NCBI GenBank assembly: GCA_029448655.1
Contig: JACCLO010000002.1
Span: forward strand, 5,146,001-5,210,000
From: Wolfiporia cocos
Taxonomy: Eukaryota; Basidiomycota; Agaricomycetes; Polyporales; Phaeolaceae
Reading direction: 5' to 3'
Length of the DNA: 64,000 nucleotides
Each line of letters opens with the position of its first letter. Position 1 is the first letter of the stretch. Positions 52,798-63,567 of this stretch are shown in pieces. The notes beneath the pieces were generated by a model, which was not told where the DNA came from, did no database searches, and was given only the letters and a program-made list of their open reading frames with translations. The translations under genes and the position numbers were made by a program.

Positions 52798-54645
52798 ATG
52801 ATATTTGGACCAGAATTCCCAGCACGACTGATTGAACTCTTGCCCGAGGACATTCAGAGAGTCTACAGACTCAACCGATACGAGTGGACTGACACCATTG
52901 GAGCCTTCCGTAACAGCGGAGGAATTGTTGTCATCCCAAGAGAAGATAGGGCATCGAAGTGGGTACAAGTATACCCCTCCGCAGGAACGACCGCTTGGGA
53001 AATAACGCGTGAAGCGTTCGAACGATTCGGAGAAATCCCTCCGATGTCAACCGCGACGTTGACCGAAAACGAAACCGAAACCATCAACAGAACCTTCGAT
53101 GCCGATGGAAATACGAATCAGCCTTCGGGCGCCACAGGAATGGCAGGAATTGAGCGCATCGGAGATGATGGGAGAAATCCTGGAAACTTTACAGGAACAG
53201 ATAACAGCCAGACCGGAGGACAGGACCCTCCAGGATTTATATCTGCTTTTGCGCAGAGTGGGATTGGGCCTATGGCTGGAGGAACAGACCTCTTTGGAAA
53301 CCCCCCACAGAACGCACCCGGAATGGGTAGCGGAGGAAATCCGTCTTGGACTAGCCCAAGCGGAGGAATGGGAACGACAAACCCAGGAACATGGCCTTCA
53401 GGCCTATTTGGACGAACCTCCGCAGGTACAAGCAGAGGAGGACTGGGAGGAAACTTCGGACTCGGAGGAGGGAATGCCCCCCCTCCTGGAGGACTCGGAG
53501 GAGGAACCCCCACGAACCCTGGAGGAGGAAACCCTGGAGGGAACCCAGGGAACCCCGGAGGAAACCCAGGAAACCCGGGTGGAGGATACCCGGGAGGAGG
53601 AGGACCCCCAGGAGGGCCTCCACCACCGAATGCGCCGCAGCCTCAACCTCCGGCGCCGAACCCGTACTACTGACCCCCGATGATAAAGATCAACCCCCCA
53701 GACGTATTCGACGGGGAACGATCCAACATGCAGAACTTCATAAACCAGTGCAATTCCTGGTTTACGATGTACGAAACGTCATTCCAAAACGACGTTCAGA
53801 GAGTGATTTTTATCCTCTCTTATATTTCGAACAAGGGGAAAACGGGCCAATGGAAACAGAATTATCACCGGGTTTATACGAACCCCCAGACGAAACGATT
53901 CTTCCCGCCTAGTCTTGCACAGTTTGATGCAGACTTCCAGAAAGCCTTTGGAGCCATCGAAGAGGTACAGAAGGCGCGGAAGAAAATCCTGGACGTAACC
54001 CAGGACAGGAAGGACATCGATGATTATATCACCGAGTTCAACAACTTGGCCGGAAAAGCCCAGTACGATCGATACAGTGCGGACGGAAACGCGCTGCTTA
54101 TAACCCTATTCGAGAAAGGGTTACCCGAACATACGACCCGATACATCATTGGCGTTCGGCCGCTACCAGCGACCATTGATGAATGGCAGTCCGCTGCCTC
54201 GTACTATGAAAATACGTACAAGATATTCTTGAAACGGGATAAACCGTTTGTCAAGAAAAAGGCTTGGCAAGCCTCGAACCAGAATAATGGACGCACTAGT
54301 GCTCCACAGACAACCGCACCGAAAGATCCGAATGCGATGGACGTAGATCGAATGACCACCTAGGAAAGGGATGATCACATCAAGAAGGGAAAATGTTTCA
54401 CCTGTCATCAGCCAGGGCATATGTCGCGACACTGCCCAAAGAGGCCGAGGAAGCCAGCCCGCCCTAGGCGGACTACTCGAAAGACCGAAGAGGAAGAAGC
54501 CGAGCAAGAAGCTCGCATTGAAGAAGTCTCTGAGGAAGAGACTGAATACATCACCGCTAACAGAGCGGTCACAGCAATTAGGGCCCTGAAAGCCAAGAAC
54601 CCCAAGCTCCTAGCACGACTCGTAGAAGAACAGGATTTTGCCTAG
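52798..54645 (+). pseudogene. gag: gag of copy 2, inactivated by two stop codons
   Basis: The ATG at 52798 corresponds to copy 1's 24369. TGA at 53671-53673 replaces a CGA Arg codon after the Gly-rich linker. TAG at 54361-54363 replaces a CAG Gln codon just before the zinc knuckle. Both are single C-to-T changes. The second also leaves the knuckle as CFTCHQPGHMSRHC, with Asp to His at its end but CCHC ligands kept. The remainder of the frame is open to the same TAG at 54643-54645. Confidence 0.92.
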
Positions 54646-57600
54646 GAGGGAAGCCCACGGTCTTACCCTCCGAGAAAGCAGCGCATGTAATTACCTCGTT
54701 CGAGAAGAATCGATCCCTCTTCATCCCGGTAATCATGACGCTGGCAAAACCCGTGAAGTGCAATGCACTAATCGACTCAGGAGCAATGTCGAACCTGATC
54801 CACAGCAGAGTGGTAGAAAAATACAAGGTGCCCACGCAACCCTTGAAGAACCCGATCATCGTCAAAAATGTTGACGGAACAGAAAACAAAGATGGGCGAA
54901 TAGACCGAGAAGCCACCATACTACTGCGATATCCGAAGACCCAGAAAACGCGAAAGGTCCGATTCCTGGTAGGATCAATCGGAACAGAGAATATGATTCT
55001 AGGGTATGGATGGCTAAAAGACGAGAACCCCACAATCGACTGGAGGGACCAAACAGTCGATGTACGATCAATACTAGGGGCAGAAGAAAAGAACCAGGAA
55101 GCCACGATCCGAATGGACACGGTGGAGATGGTAGTTGCCCCAGAAGGGAAAATTCCAACAAGGGGGACCCAAGAAGCTGCAGGATACGACCTTTACGCCG
55201 CAGAAGAAACCAAGATTCCTGCCGGAGGATGGAAACTCGTCTCTACAGGAGTAAAAATGAAGATCCCGAAGGGATCGTATGGAAGGTTGGCCGGACGATC
55301 AGGCAACACCCTCAGACACGGATTGGTGGTACAAGCCGGAATCATAGACTCGGACTACCGAGGAGATGTCGGGGCCATCATCTTCAACTACTCAGACAAA
55401 GCACATAGAATTATCCAGGGCATGCGAATAGCCCAGATAATTTTCGAACAACACCTCACCCCCGACATTATAGAGGTCGAAGACCTAGATGAAACAGAAC
55501 GAGGGGAGAAAGGGTTTGGATCCACGGACCAGCCAGAGGAAACAGCGCAGCGGCTCTATACTCCTGAGGAGTACGAAGCGATCCGACGCTTTGCAAAAGA
55601 TAACCCCAGGATCATAGGAAAGAAAGGGGAGACGCGAAAGAAGTTCAGAACAAAGATACAAATCATCAACGCTGTCAGGAAAGCGCTGACGAAATCCCAG
55701 GAATTCGCACAGAAGACCCCCGAACCAGAACGGACGATTGAGGAGATGGTTCCGAAACACCTACTGGACTTCGCCAAGGTGTTCAGCAAGGAATCCGCAG
55801 CAGCGTTCCCTCCGTCGAGACCATGGGACCACGCAATCGAATTAAAACCCGATTTTGTGCCAAAAGACTGCAAAGTCTATGCACTCTCGCCTAAAGAGCA
55901 GCAGGCACTGGACGAATTCCTAAAAGAAAACTTGGCCAAGGGATTCATAGTCCCTTCCAAATCCCCAATGGCATCACCATTCTTTTTCGTCCCAAAGAAA
56001 GACAGCGGCCTACGACCCTGTCAAGATTATCGATATCTGAACGAAGGGACGATAAAGAACGTCTACCCCTTACCGCTGATCTCAGAGCTCCTGGAAAAGC
56101 TAAAAGGAGCGAAGATCTTCACAAAAATGGACCTCAGGGCGGGATACAACAACGTGCGGATCAAGAAGGGAGACGAATGGAAAGTGGCTTTCAAAACAAA
56201 TCGAGGGTTATACGAGCCCACGGTTATGTTTTTCGGACTGTGCAACGCACCCGGGACCTTCCAGGCAATGATGAATGAAATCCTGAAAGAAGACATTCTC
56301 GAAGGATGGGTGCTCGTCTATATGGACGACATCCTCATTTTCTCAGAAGATGAGAAAACACACAAGGAACGAGAACGGCGAATTCTCCAAAGACTGGTGG
56401 ATAACCACCTCTTTGTGAAACCTGAAAAATGCGCCTTTGGCGTCGACAGAGTCGAATTTCTGGGGTTAGTCATCACCCCAGGAAATATTCAGATGGACCC
56501 AGCGAAACTCAATGGGATTAAAGAATGGCCAACCCCCCGGAACCTTAAAGAAGTTAGGTCCTTCCTAGGATTCGCGAACTTCTATCGAAAATTCATCGAT
56601 CATTACTCGACGCACGCCCGACCCCTAGTAGACCTCACAAAAACGGTCACAGGAACAGGGTTTCAGTGGACGAACAAAGAACAAAAAGCATTCGAATTCA
56701 TGAAGAAAGCATTCACGACGGCGCCCGCACTAGGAACACCAGACAAGGAAAAACCGTTTATCCTCGAAACAGACACATCTCAGTTTGCCACAGGAGCAGT
56801 ACTGAAACAGATAGATGAAACAGGGCGCGAACGGCCAGTGGGATATCTCTCACAATCCCTGACATCAACAGAACGGAACTACGAAATCTACGATCGCGAA
56901 CTACTCGGAATAATCCGAGCATTAGAAGAATGGCGGCACCTATTGGAAGGAGCACCGCATCGGATCTTGATCCGAAGTGATCATCAGAACCTGACGTACT
57001 GGAGAAGCGCACAGCGCCTAAATCGGCGACAAGCGAGATGGCATCTATTCCTTTCGCAATTCGACCTGAAATTGCAGCACGTCCCCGGAAGGAAACTAGT
57101 CATGGCCGACACACTTTCCAGGTTGTACCACCTGGACGAAAGCAACGAAGACAACGAGGGAATCACCATGATTCCAGACGAACTCGTCGTCCATGCGATC
57201 CAGATCCAGATCATTGATCGAATCAAGAACGCCAACGATCAAGATGAATCTGCGGAACAAGCGATCCATGCTCTAGGGGGCACAAGCGAATTCCCCGCAA
57301 GAACCACCGCAGATGAATGGCAACAAACGGATGGAATACTGCTCTACAGGGGCAGGATGTACGTGCCAAGGGACGAGGGCCTTCGACGGGACGTCATCTC
57401 AAAATACCACGACACGATCCCGGCCGGACACCCTGGAATCTGGGGTACAACAGTACAGGTTACGACTCACTTTTGGTGGCCTGACATGAGAACAATGATA
57501 GCGGAATATGTCCGGGGCTGTGCAATCTGTCAACAGATGAAACCTGATAGGAATCCGCTAAAACCCCCTTTGCAACCAATACCGACACGGGAAGACGCCC

Positions 57601-58178
57601 TCCCCTTCTCACAGTGCTCGGTCGATTTTGTCACCGACCTGCCAAGAGTCGGAAAGTATGACTCCATGATGGTGATTGTCGACCATGGCCTATCCAAGGC
57701 CATCTCTCTCACCCCATGCGACAAGACAATTACGAGCGAAGGGGCCGCAGAAATATTCCATCGAAAGATATATTCGCAATACGGCATCCCCCGAAAAATC
57801 ATCTCAGGACAGAGGACCGCAATTTGCATCAAAACTATTCAGGGAATTATGCAAGCTGCAGGGAACGGAGTCAGCAATGAGTACAGCATACCATCCCCAG
57901 ACGGACGGACAAACGGAAAGGATGAACCAACAGATCGAAGTATACCTTCGCATCTATTGCATGAACGACCCTTTCCAAGTGGGTACAACGACTACCTGAC
58001 GTCGAATTTGCACATAACACCAGACGAACTGAAAATCGACCATGCGCCACTTGAAATAATCTTGGGATACATCCCAAGAGGATTTCCAGACTACGACAGA
58101 GTAGGAAACGTCCCGGCAGCTGTCGACAGGATCAAGAAGATCAAAGAGGCGCGAAAGATGGCATTCATCCGCGCATGA
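54645..58178 (+). CDS. pol: Pol of copy 2: protease, dUTPase, RT, RNase H, integrase (3' part shifted)
   Basis: The first ATG is 54735, but the frame is open from the gag stop. Counting from that ATG, the protease has LIDSGAMSNLI (residues 12-22). A complete dUTPase follows at residues about 133-264 (55131-55527): AAGYDLYA, GRLAGRSG, GIIDSDYRGDVGA, RIAQIIF and RGEKGFGSTD, the five catalytic-trimer motifs. Then come RT with YMDDILIF, RNase H and the integrase zinc finger with VDFVTDLP. Near 57807 one inserted base shifts the frame; two more insertions bring it back by about 58050, but the ISDRG segment with the second catalytic Asp is lost. The frame ends at 58178. The dUTPase position, between PR and RT, is unusual. 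Confidence 0.92.
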   Translation, partial: GGKPTVLPSEKAAHVITSFEKNRSLFIPVIMTLAKPVKCNALIDSGAMSNLIHSRVVEKYKVPTQPLKNPIIVKNVDGTENKDGRIDREATILLRYPKTQKTRKVRFLVGSIGTENMILGYGWLKDENPTIDWRDQTVDVRSILGAEEKNQEATIRMDTVEMVVAPEGKIPTRGTQEAAGYDLYAAEETKIPAGGWKLVSTGVKMKIPKGSYGRLAGRSGNTLRHGLVVQAGIIDSDYRGDVGAIIFNYSDKAHRIIQGMRIAQIIFEQHLTPDIIEVEDLDETERGEKGFGSTDQPEETAQRLYTPEEYEAIRRFAKDNPRIIGKKGETRKKFRTKIQIINAVRKALTKSQEFAQKTPEPERTIEEMVPKHLLDFAKVFSKESAAAFPPSRPWDHAIELKPDFVPKDCKVYALSPKEQQALDEFLKENLAKGFIVPSKSPMASPFFFVPKKDSGLRPCQDYRYLNEGTIKNVYPLPLISELLEKLKGAKIFTKMDLRAGYNNVRIKKGDEWKVAFKTNRGLYEPTVMFFGLCNAPGTFQAMMNEILKEDILEGWVLVYMDDILIFSEDEKTHKERERRILQRLVDNHLFVKPEKCAFGVDRVEFLGLVITPGNIQMDPAKLNGIKEWPTPRNLKEVRSFLGFANFYRKFIDHYSTHARPLVDLTKTVTGTGFQWTNKEQKAFEFMKKAFTTAPALGTPDKEKPFILETDTSQFATGAVLKQIDETGRERPVGYLSQSLTSTERNYEIYDRELLGIIRALEEWRHLLEGAPHRILIRSDHQNLTYWRSAQRLNRRQARWHLFLSQFDLKLQHVPGRKLVMADTLSRLYHLDESNEDNEGITMIPDELVVHAIQIQIIDRIKNANDQDESAEQAIHALGGTSEFPARTTADEWQQTDGILLYRGRMYVPRDEGLRRDVISKYHDTIPAGHPGIWGTTVQVTTHFWWPDMRTMIAEYVRGCAICQQMKPDRNPLKPPLQPIPTREDALPFSQCSVDFVTDLPRVGKYDSMMVIVDHGLSKAISLTPCDKTITSEGAAEIFHRKIYSQYGIPRKIISGQRTAICIKTIQGIMQAAGNGVSNEYSIPSPDGRTNGKDEPTDRSIPSHLLHERPFPSGYNDYLTSNLHITPDELKIDHAPLEIILGYIPRGFPDYDRVGNVPAAVDRIKKIKEARKMAFIRA

Positions 58179-59805
58179 ATTAGCCCAGAAAAGAATGGCA
58201 GGGCGGCTTCCTCAGAGAACTGCCGAAGCTTGAGAAAGGGGATAAGGTCTGGCTCGACGCCAAGAACCTAACTGATCCCCTACGAATCGAACAAACTGGC
58301 ACCAAAAAGAGAAGGACCCTTCACCATCACAGAAAAGATGGGACCCACGACATACCGGCTGCAGTTACCGGCAAACTGGAAGATTCATCCGGTCTTCCAC
58401 GCTGCCTTACTAAAACCATTCAAAGAAACAAGGGTACACGGACCCAATTACCTACGGCCGCCACCTGATATCATCAAGGGACAAGAAGAATACGAAGTCG
58501 AAGCCATCTTGGCTGACAGATGGCAAAGAAAGAAGCATCAATACTTCGTCAAGTGGAAAGGCTATGCCACTGGCCGACAACTCATGGGAAGACGAGGCGA
58601 ACTTGGAGCATTCCAAGGAGCTGATAAAAGACTACCACAGGACGAGAGTCAGAACAACCCCGACACTCGAAAACAGGACAGTAATAGTATGTCGACGACT
58701 CGCCACCAACTTCCCCGCCGTACCACGACCCCCGGCGATGCAGATCGTCGAGAAGGCCGACCGCGAGGTACGCCACCAAGAAGGTACTCCCCCCAGCATC
58801 TGCAGATTAGACACGCCCTCCTCTGGTACAGGGCCGAGGGACCTTTTGCTGGCCGAAGCCGATGGCTGGTCGGCCCTCTTCGACATCGCGCAGGACCTCA
58901 CCCACGTCTACAGCTCGTACCAGAACATCACCGAGGACCTCGTCCGAATGGAGGGGCAGATCAGAGCGCAGAGAGAGGGACTCGAGCTACTCACCGACAG
59001 ACTTATCGACCGATTGGCCGCCACTACAACGGCCCGACTACGACACGCAGCTCAACGACTTCGAGGATCGCGAGCACGTTGCTCCCAACCGACCCGAATA
59101 CACACCGCGACCCGCCCGCTTTTTCACCCCCGACGAACGACGCCGAGTTGCAAGGCCGTTTAATTTTATGGAGGGCGATAGAGTATTATTTCCGTTGCCT
59201 ACCGAGACTCAGAGGGCCCGCCGAACAGGAGTTAGAGACCCGACGCCACGTATTCTGGTATGGGAGGCAACGGGAGACGTGAACCACCTGCACGCCCGAC
59301 GAGCCCTAGGGCTACCCCAGCACGACAGCAAAGAGCGAATAGCACGCCGCCTATTCGACGATCTCCTTCAGTGCAGAGTATTACCCGCGAGGAGTTTGAG
59401 CGAGGTGCGAGGGAGCACGAACGAGACACCGCCTCCTTACCAACGTGGGCCGCACGAAACCTTCACCGAGCTGCACACCACTGGAGGTACCAACATAACG
59501 AATACCTCCGCGATATCCCTTCCCTACGGGTACCAGCGAGGCCCTCACCTGAGCAGCCGTGTCGACACTGTGGTTCCACTAACCACTGGATCCTCGACTG
59601 CCCCGATTATATTTGCAGAACTTGTGGGCTCAATCAACCAGGTCATCGACAGAATGAATGCCGCCAACACTTCGTATGGCGAACTCCTACGACCCCGTCC
59701 CTCAGCGGGAACGGCGACATCTACAACGAACAGGACGCCGAGGCACTCTGAAGAGGGGAACTTGGAAAATTCGTCGAGGCCGACGAATGCTTAGGGAGGG
59801 GCTGA
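58179..59805 (+). pseudogene. Integrase C-terminus, chromodomain and ORF3 of copy 2, frameshifted
   Basis: The GPY module and the chromodomain (EYEVEAILADRW) are open from 58338, but an extra base near 58571 breaks the chromodomain. ORF3 begins at ATG 58689 and needs frame changes near 58857, 59049 and 59256 to reach its knuckles CRHCGSTNHWILDC and CRTCGLNQPGHRQNEC, ending at 59751. The pol-frame tail is likewise split. The polypurine tract GGGAGGGG is at 59794-59801. Confidence 0.88.
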
Positions 59806-60519
59806 TGTTACGGTTATTTTGATTTTTCGAATATCGACAGAACTCACCACCTGGGCGAATACGATACAGGGACTTGTTGCGCAACCAACTCCCCCTGGCT
59901 ACTCGTGACTCTTACTGGGCGCATCCCCAGTTGTACTAGTCTATAGGGCTCGTTTCATCTTTGGCAGATCCAACTCTGCCACCGTTTCATGTTCATCGTT
60001 TATTAGCTGATAGATGGCGTTCAACCGCCATCGTTCCTATCTATCGTCTCAGATATATCACTACATACCTTATCAAACGTTTGGTACTATAGCGTAGATA
60101 GTATCGGTGGACATCTGGGACAGGACTTGACCCCTGAAACCTAACGTAGTATATAAACTCATGTACTTACTGTCGAGGCTCTTCAGCTCGACCTTGTTGT
60201 ATAAACAAGAAGTCTTATACTCGTTCTCAAACGTAGGAAACTACGCTCAGTATTTCTCACTCGAGCAACCGAACGACTAAGTCCTCGAAGTGCACACTGA
60301 CTTCTCGGACTTAGGCGAGTCTTATATTCTATTCGACTCGCACTTGAACAGATTATATCCTCTAACGTGTATTGGATATTAACCGATCTCCTAAGGACTT
60401 CACTTAGGACCCGAAGGCATCTAACGAGTATTTGCCTTGCATACGGCGACGTGCCTACGTGCAGAAGAACGATCTATATTCGCGACTCGAATATACGAAC
60501 GGGTATTCGACCCGTAACA
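59806..60519 (+). repeat. 3' LTR of retrotransposon copy 2
   Basis: At 714 bp it is six bases longer than the other LTRs. The excess is made of six single-base insertions, all between about 59850 and 60130. About 15 substitutions distinguish it from the 5' LTR. Confidence 0.93.
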
Positions 60520-60892
60520 CATTATAGACAATGTACGACGCTGTTTTATGCATGAGATGAGTGGATTCATTTATACGTGCTGCACTCTTGAGCCAGCATG
60601 ACTCCACGTGGTCTTGTTGGTTGTCAAGGATATGCAATGATTATAGTTATCGTAGCACTGTGTTCAAGTCATTGACATGTCGAATTCATCTTCGTTGTCA
60701 AGCTGTAGATTGGGTGTGGACTTAGTGTAATAGTGTTTAGTACTTAGGCATGGGCATCATATGCACCAGCACCCTCCTGCATACATACAATGATCTAAGT
60801 AGTTGTTTTATTGTAATCCTATAATGCATATAATGTGTATATCATCAGTTCAATCGATGGGGTTGGCCGAAACATTCAACGTCTGTCAAAAA

Positions 60893-62961
60893 TTGCGCAG
60901 AGACGCCCACCATGGCCCAATGTGGCAGTATGCACGTGATTGTTGGCACTTGGTGCTATGCAAACCCGCTGGGTAATTAACCTCAAGTCGGTTCCAACAT
61001 GGCCTGCTATGCACATTATGTGTGATCATGGACAAATCCATTCTCATTACACAAGGCAATCGAACCACGGAGAATGGCAAATGCTGGCTCTCAAATCAAG
61101 TATCACAGGCTCTCAAGTTAAGTCTCATAGATGCTACAACCAATGGGTGGGCGGGCCATTCATCCCACACAATCTTCACGTGTGCCACGCATGGGAAGCG
61201 ATGTAGGCCTCAGGGGCACATGGGGAGATTACAAAGCTAGCACTAAATACAAGGTTGCAGGCCACAGAAAGCGAAATATCGAGAGAAAAGACACAAAAAA
61301 GGGTACAGAGAGAGGGTTAAAAAGAAAACAGTGTCGATGCCAAAGGTGAAAATGGCGGGCTGGTGAATAATGTGGCACCCCTCCATGCACCACGGCGGTG
61401 CACCTCTACGCCTTTTCGGGCAGTGGCTCCTGCATCTCCTACACTCTCTGTTCTGCATGCACCTGTCGAAATCGAGGTGAGCAAGCCAAAATCACGCCGG
61501 AGTCACCAAATTTACGCTGGATGTGCCAAACCTCAAAGCAATCCCAAATCACATACTCAACGTAAAAGTGCCGAAGAGTATCAATGTCCCCAACAAAGCA
61601 ACAGCAACGATACCAAGTTTAAGTAGCAGGTGCCACCAAATATCAGGAGCTGGCAAATCAAATGTAACTGTACAAAATGTAACTTTGATGCTGCACCAAC
61701 TCCAAGCTGAACTATGGTATCCCAAATCTTTTTGTCTGCTGGTGCCCTTCATATAATAGAGCTCAAAGGCCCAAATTTGAAGGAATGCAGTTCACGCTCA
61801 GTGCAAGGAACGAGCACTGAGCAGAACTAGTGCTTACTAAGTGAGCCAAAGAGGAAGGGCACATCAACATGCTTCATCCATGCTCCCTTCTTCTCGACTT
61901 GCCGTAAGCATGTCGCAGCCGCTTTTCTCGCCCACCCACCCACTCCTTGTGTTGAGTGTTGGTGTGGTCGTGCACGTGTTTTGGCCATCTACACCACTCC
62001 TTGATGCATGAGAGAGCTGGTCCCTCCCATGTCGTCCCATTCTGAGTTCCGGCTCACAAGAATTCACGTCCCAATGCACCGCATGCATTTTGGACAATTC
62101 ACTCCTTGCGTTCAACACGACCAGAACTCGTGCAGAAACCTAGCGGTCACGTGCTGAATTGGGACCACCTCCTCTCCCCCCAACCACACACTACTTGTTG
62201 CAGTAACAGATACTGTCAAGTACTTGCATTATATAACTTCTATACTACTGCCTGATAGCACAGGCTTGCAACTTAGGAAGCCAATTGAATTCGAAAGAGC
62301 TGAAAATAACACACGTGACTACTTTGATCATTTCAATAGAAAGAGAAAACAAATTGAACAGTGTCAAAAATCCCAATCAGAGCTATTGATGGGCCTCGGC
62401 TCAGTTTTTCCTTGATGAATTCCTTCCAAAATTGCAACAGACCTTCTTACCATCCACCAGACTGAGTATATAATTTTCCGAGCACAAAATAGTACTATGT
62501 CAGTACACAGAAGTAGATTGCAGTCAAAGCATGACATCAGCCACACATCTTAGCTTAGTCAGAAAATTCGAACTCAGCCTCCCATTGCTAATGGCCTGAT
62601 GATGCCAGCCGGCTGCAACACACTGACAGCATAATGCCATCTGATGCTGTGCATTTGGCAACTTAGCAATCATGACTGATGGCATGACTGATGCTCAGAG
62701 AAAAGTTGCATTACTGTTGTGATACTTCAAGGACTTCAGTATCATGCACGATACATTTTTGGAGGCTCATAAAAATTGTACGTATACTACAGATGTATGG
62801 CTATCATTTTTAAAAACTCCGAGAGATTCAAGGTCATGAAGATACAGACAGAACTTGGTGGGACATGCAAAAAGGTTGCATAGATGGTGCAGCGATAGTA
62901 CCTCTACAGAGCAAGATGGTCATCTTGTTGGATACTTGAGGTTCATTACCCAGTGGATTTG
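60893..62961. other. Repeat-like region without supported gene
   Basis: Short open frames at 61363-61756 and 62224-62415 have no recognised domain. Around 62640-62840, frames with transposon-like peptide character are broken by stops. The sequence could be an eroded element adjoining repeat R1. Confidence 0.3.
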
Positions 62962-63567
62962 CATAGCACCAAGTGCCAAGGATCACATGTGTTTCCCAGC
63001 GGTGTGTGCTCTAGCGCTGCCACATATGAACATTGAAGACCCCAAAGCTGTGGTAGCTTATAAAGGCAGAATATAATACATTGTAAGTTGGTCGTCACCC
63101 ATGTGTGCATGGATGCTGGATATCAAAATGAAGGAAGCTCACGGCATGATTATTTACTATAGTAATTGTAATAGGAGACATCAATCGAATTCGCTATAGA
63201 CAGTGTACAACACTAATCATGACTAAGATCATTTTGTCAGCAGATGAGTGGCTTCATTTATACGTACTGCACCTTTGAGCCAGTGTGACTCTGTGCAGGA
63301 CGTCTTGTTGGTCCTCAAGGATATGCAGTGATCATCATAGCACTGTGACCAAGTCATTGATGTGTTGACCTCATCTTTGTAGTCAAGCTGTAGATTGGGT
63401 GTGGACTTAGTGTTTAGTACTTAGGTGTCAGTGTTATATGCACCAGCACCCTCCTGTATACATATAATGATCTAAGTGGTTGTTTTCAATGTAATCTTAT
63501 AATGCATATAATGCATATATCTTCAATTCAGTTGATAGGGTCGGCCAAAATGTTCAATGTCTGTCAA
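62962..63567. repeat. Interspersed repeat R1, copy B
   Basis: This copy matches the two flanks of retrotransposon copy 2 end to end, with an extra segment of about 100 bp between GGCAGAATA and TCGAATTC. Several CpG or C positions are T or A compared with copy A. Confidence 0.78.

Larger units (their letters stand above)
52044..60519 (+). mobile_element. Ty3/gypsy chromovirus-type LTR retrotransposon, copy 2
   Basis: The element is 8476 bp, with a perfect 5-bp duplication CATTA (52039-52043, 60520-60524). Its domain order is the same as in copy 1 but without the solo LTR insertion. Gag is broken by two nonsense codons. Protease, dUTPase, RT and RNase H are in one open frame. Integrase onward is disrupted by single-base insertions. 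Sequence similarity to copy 1 is very high along the body. Confidence 0.95.
51911..60892. repeat. Older interspersed repeat R1, copy A, split by retrotransposon copy 2
   Basis: 51911-52043 and 60520-60892 together match 62962-63567 (copy B), sharing for example AAAGCTGTGGTAGCTTAT, GAATTC..TATAGACA and AAGCTGTAGATTGGGTGTGG. The retrotransposon with its CATTA duplication interrupts copy A exactly between GAATTCATTA and TAGAC. Confidence 0.8.
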
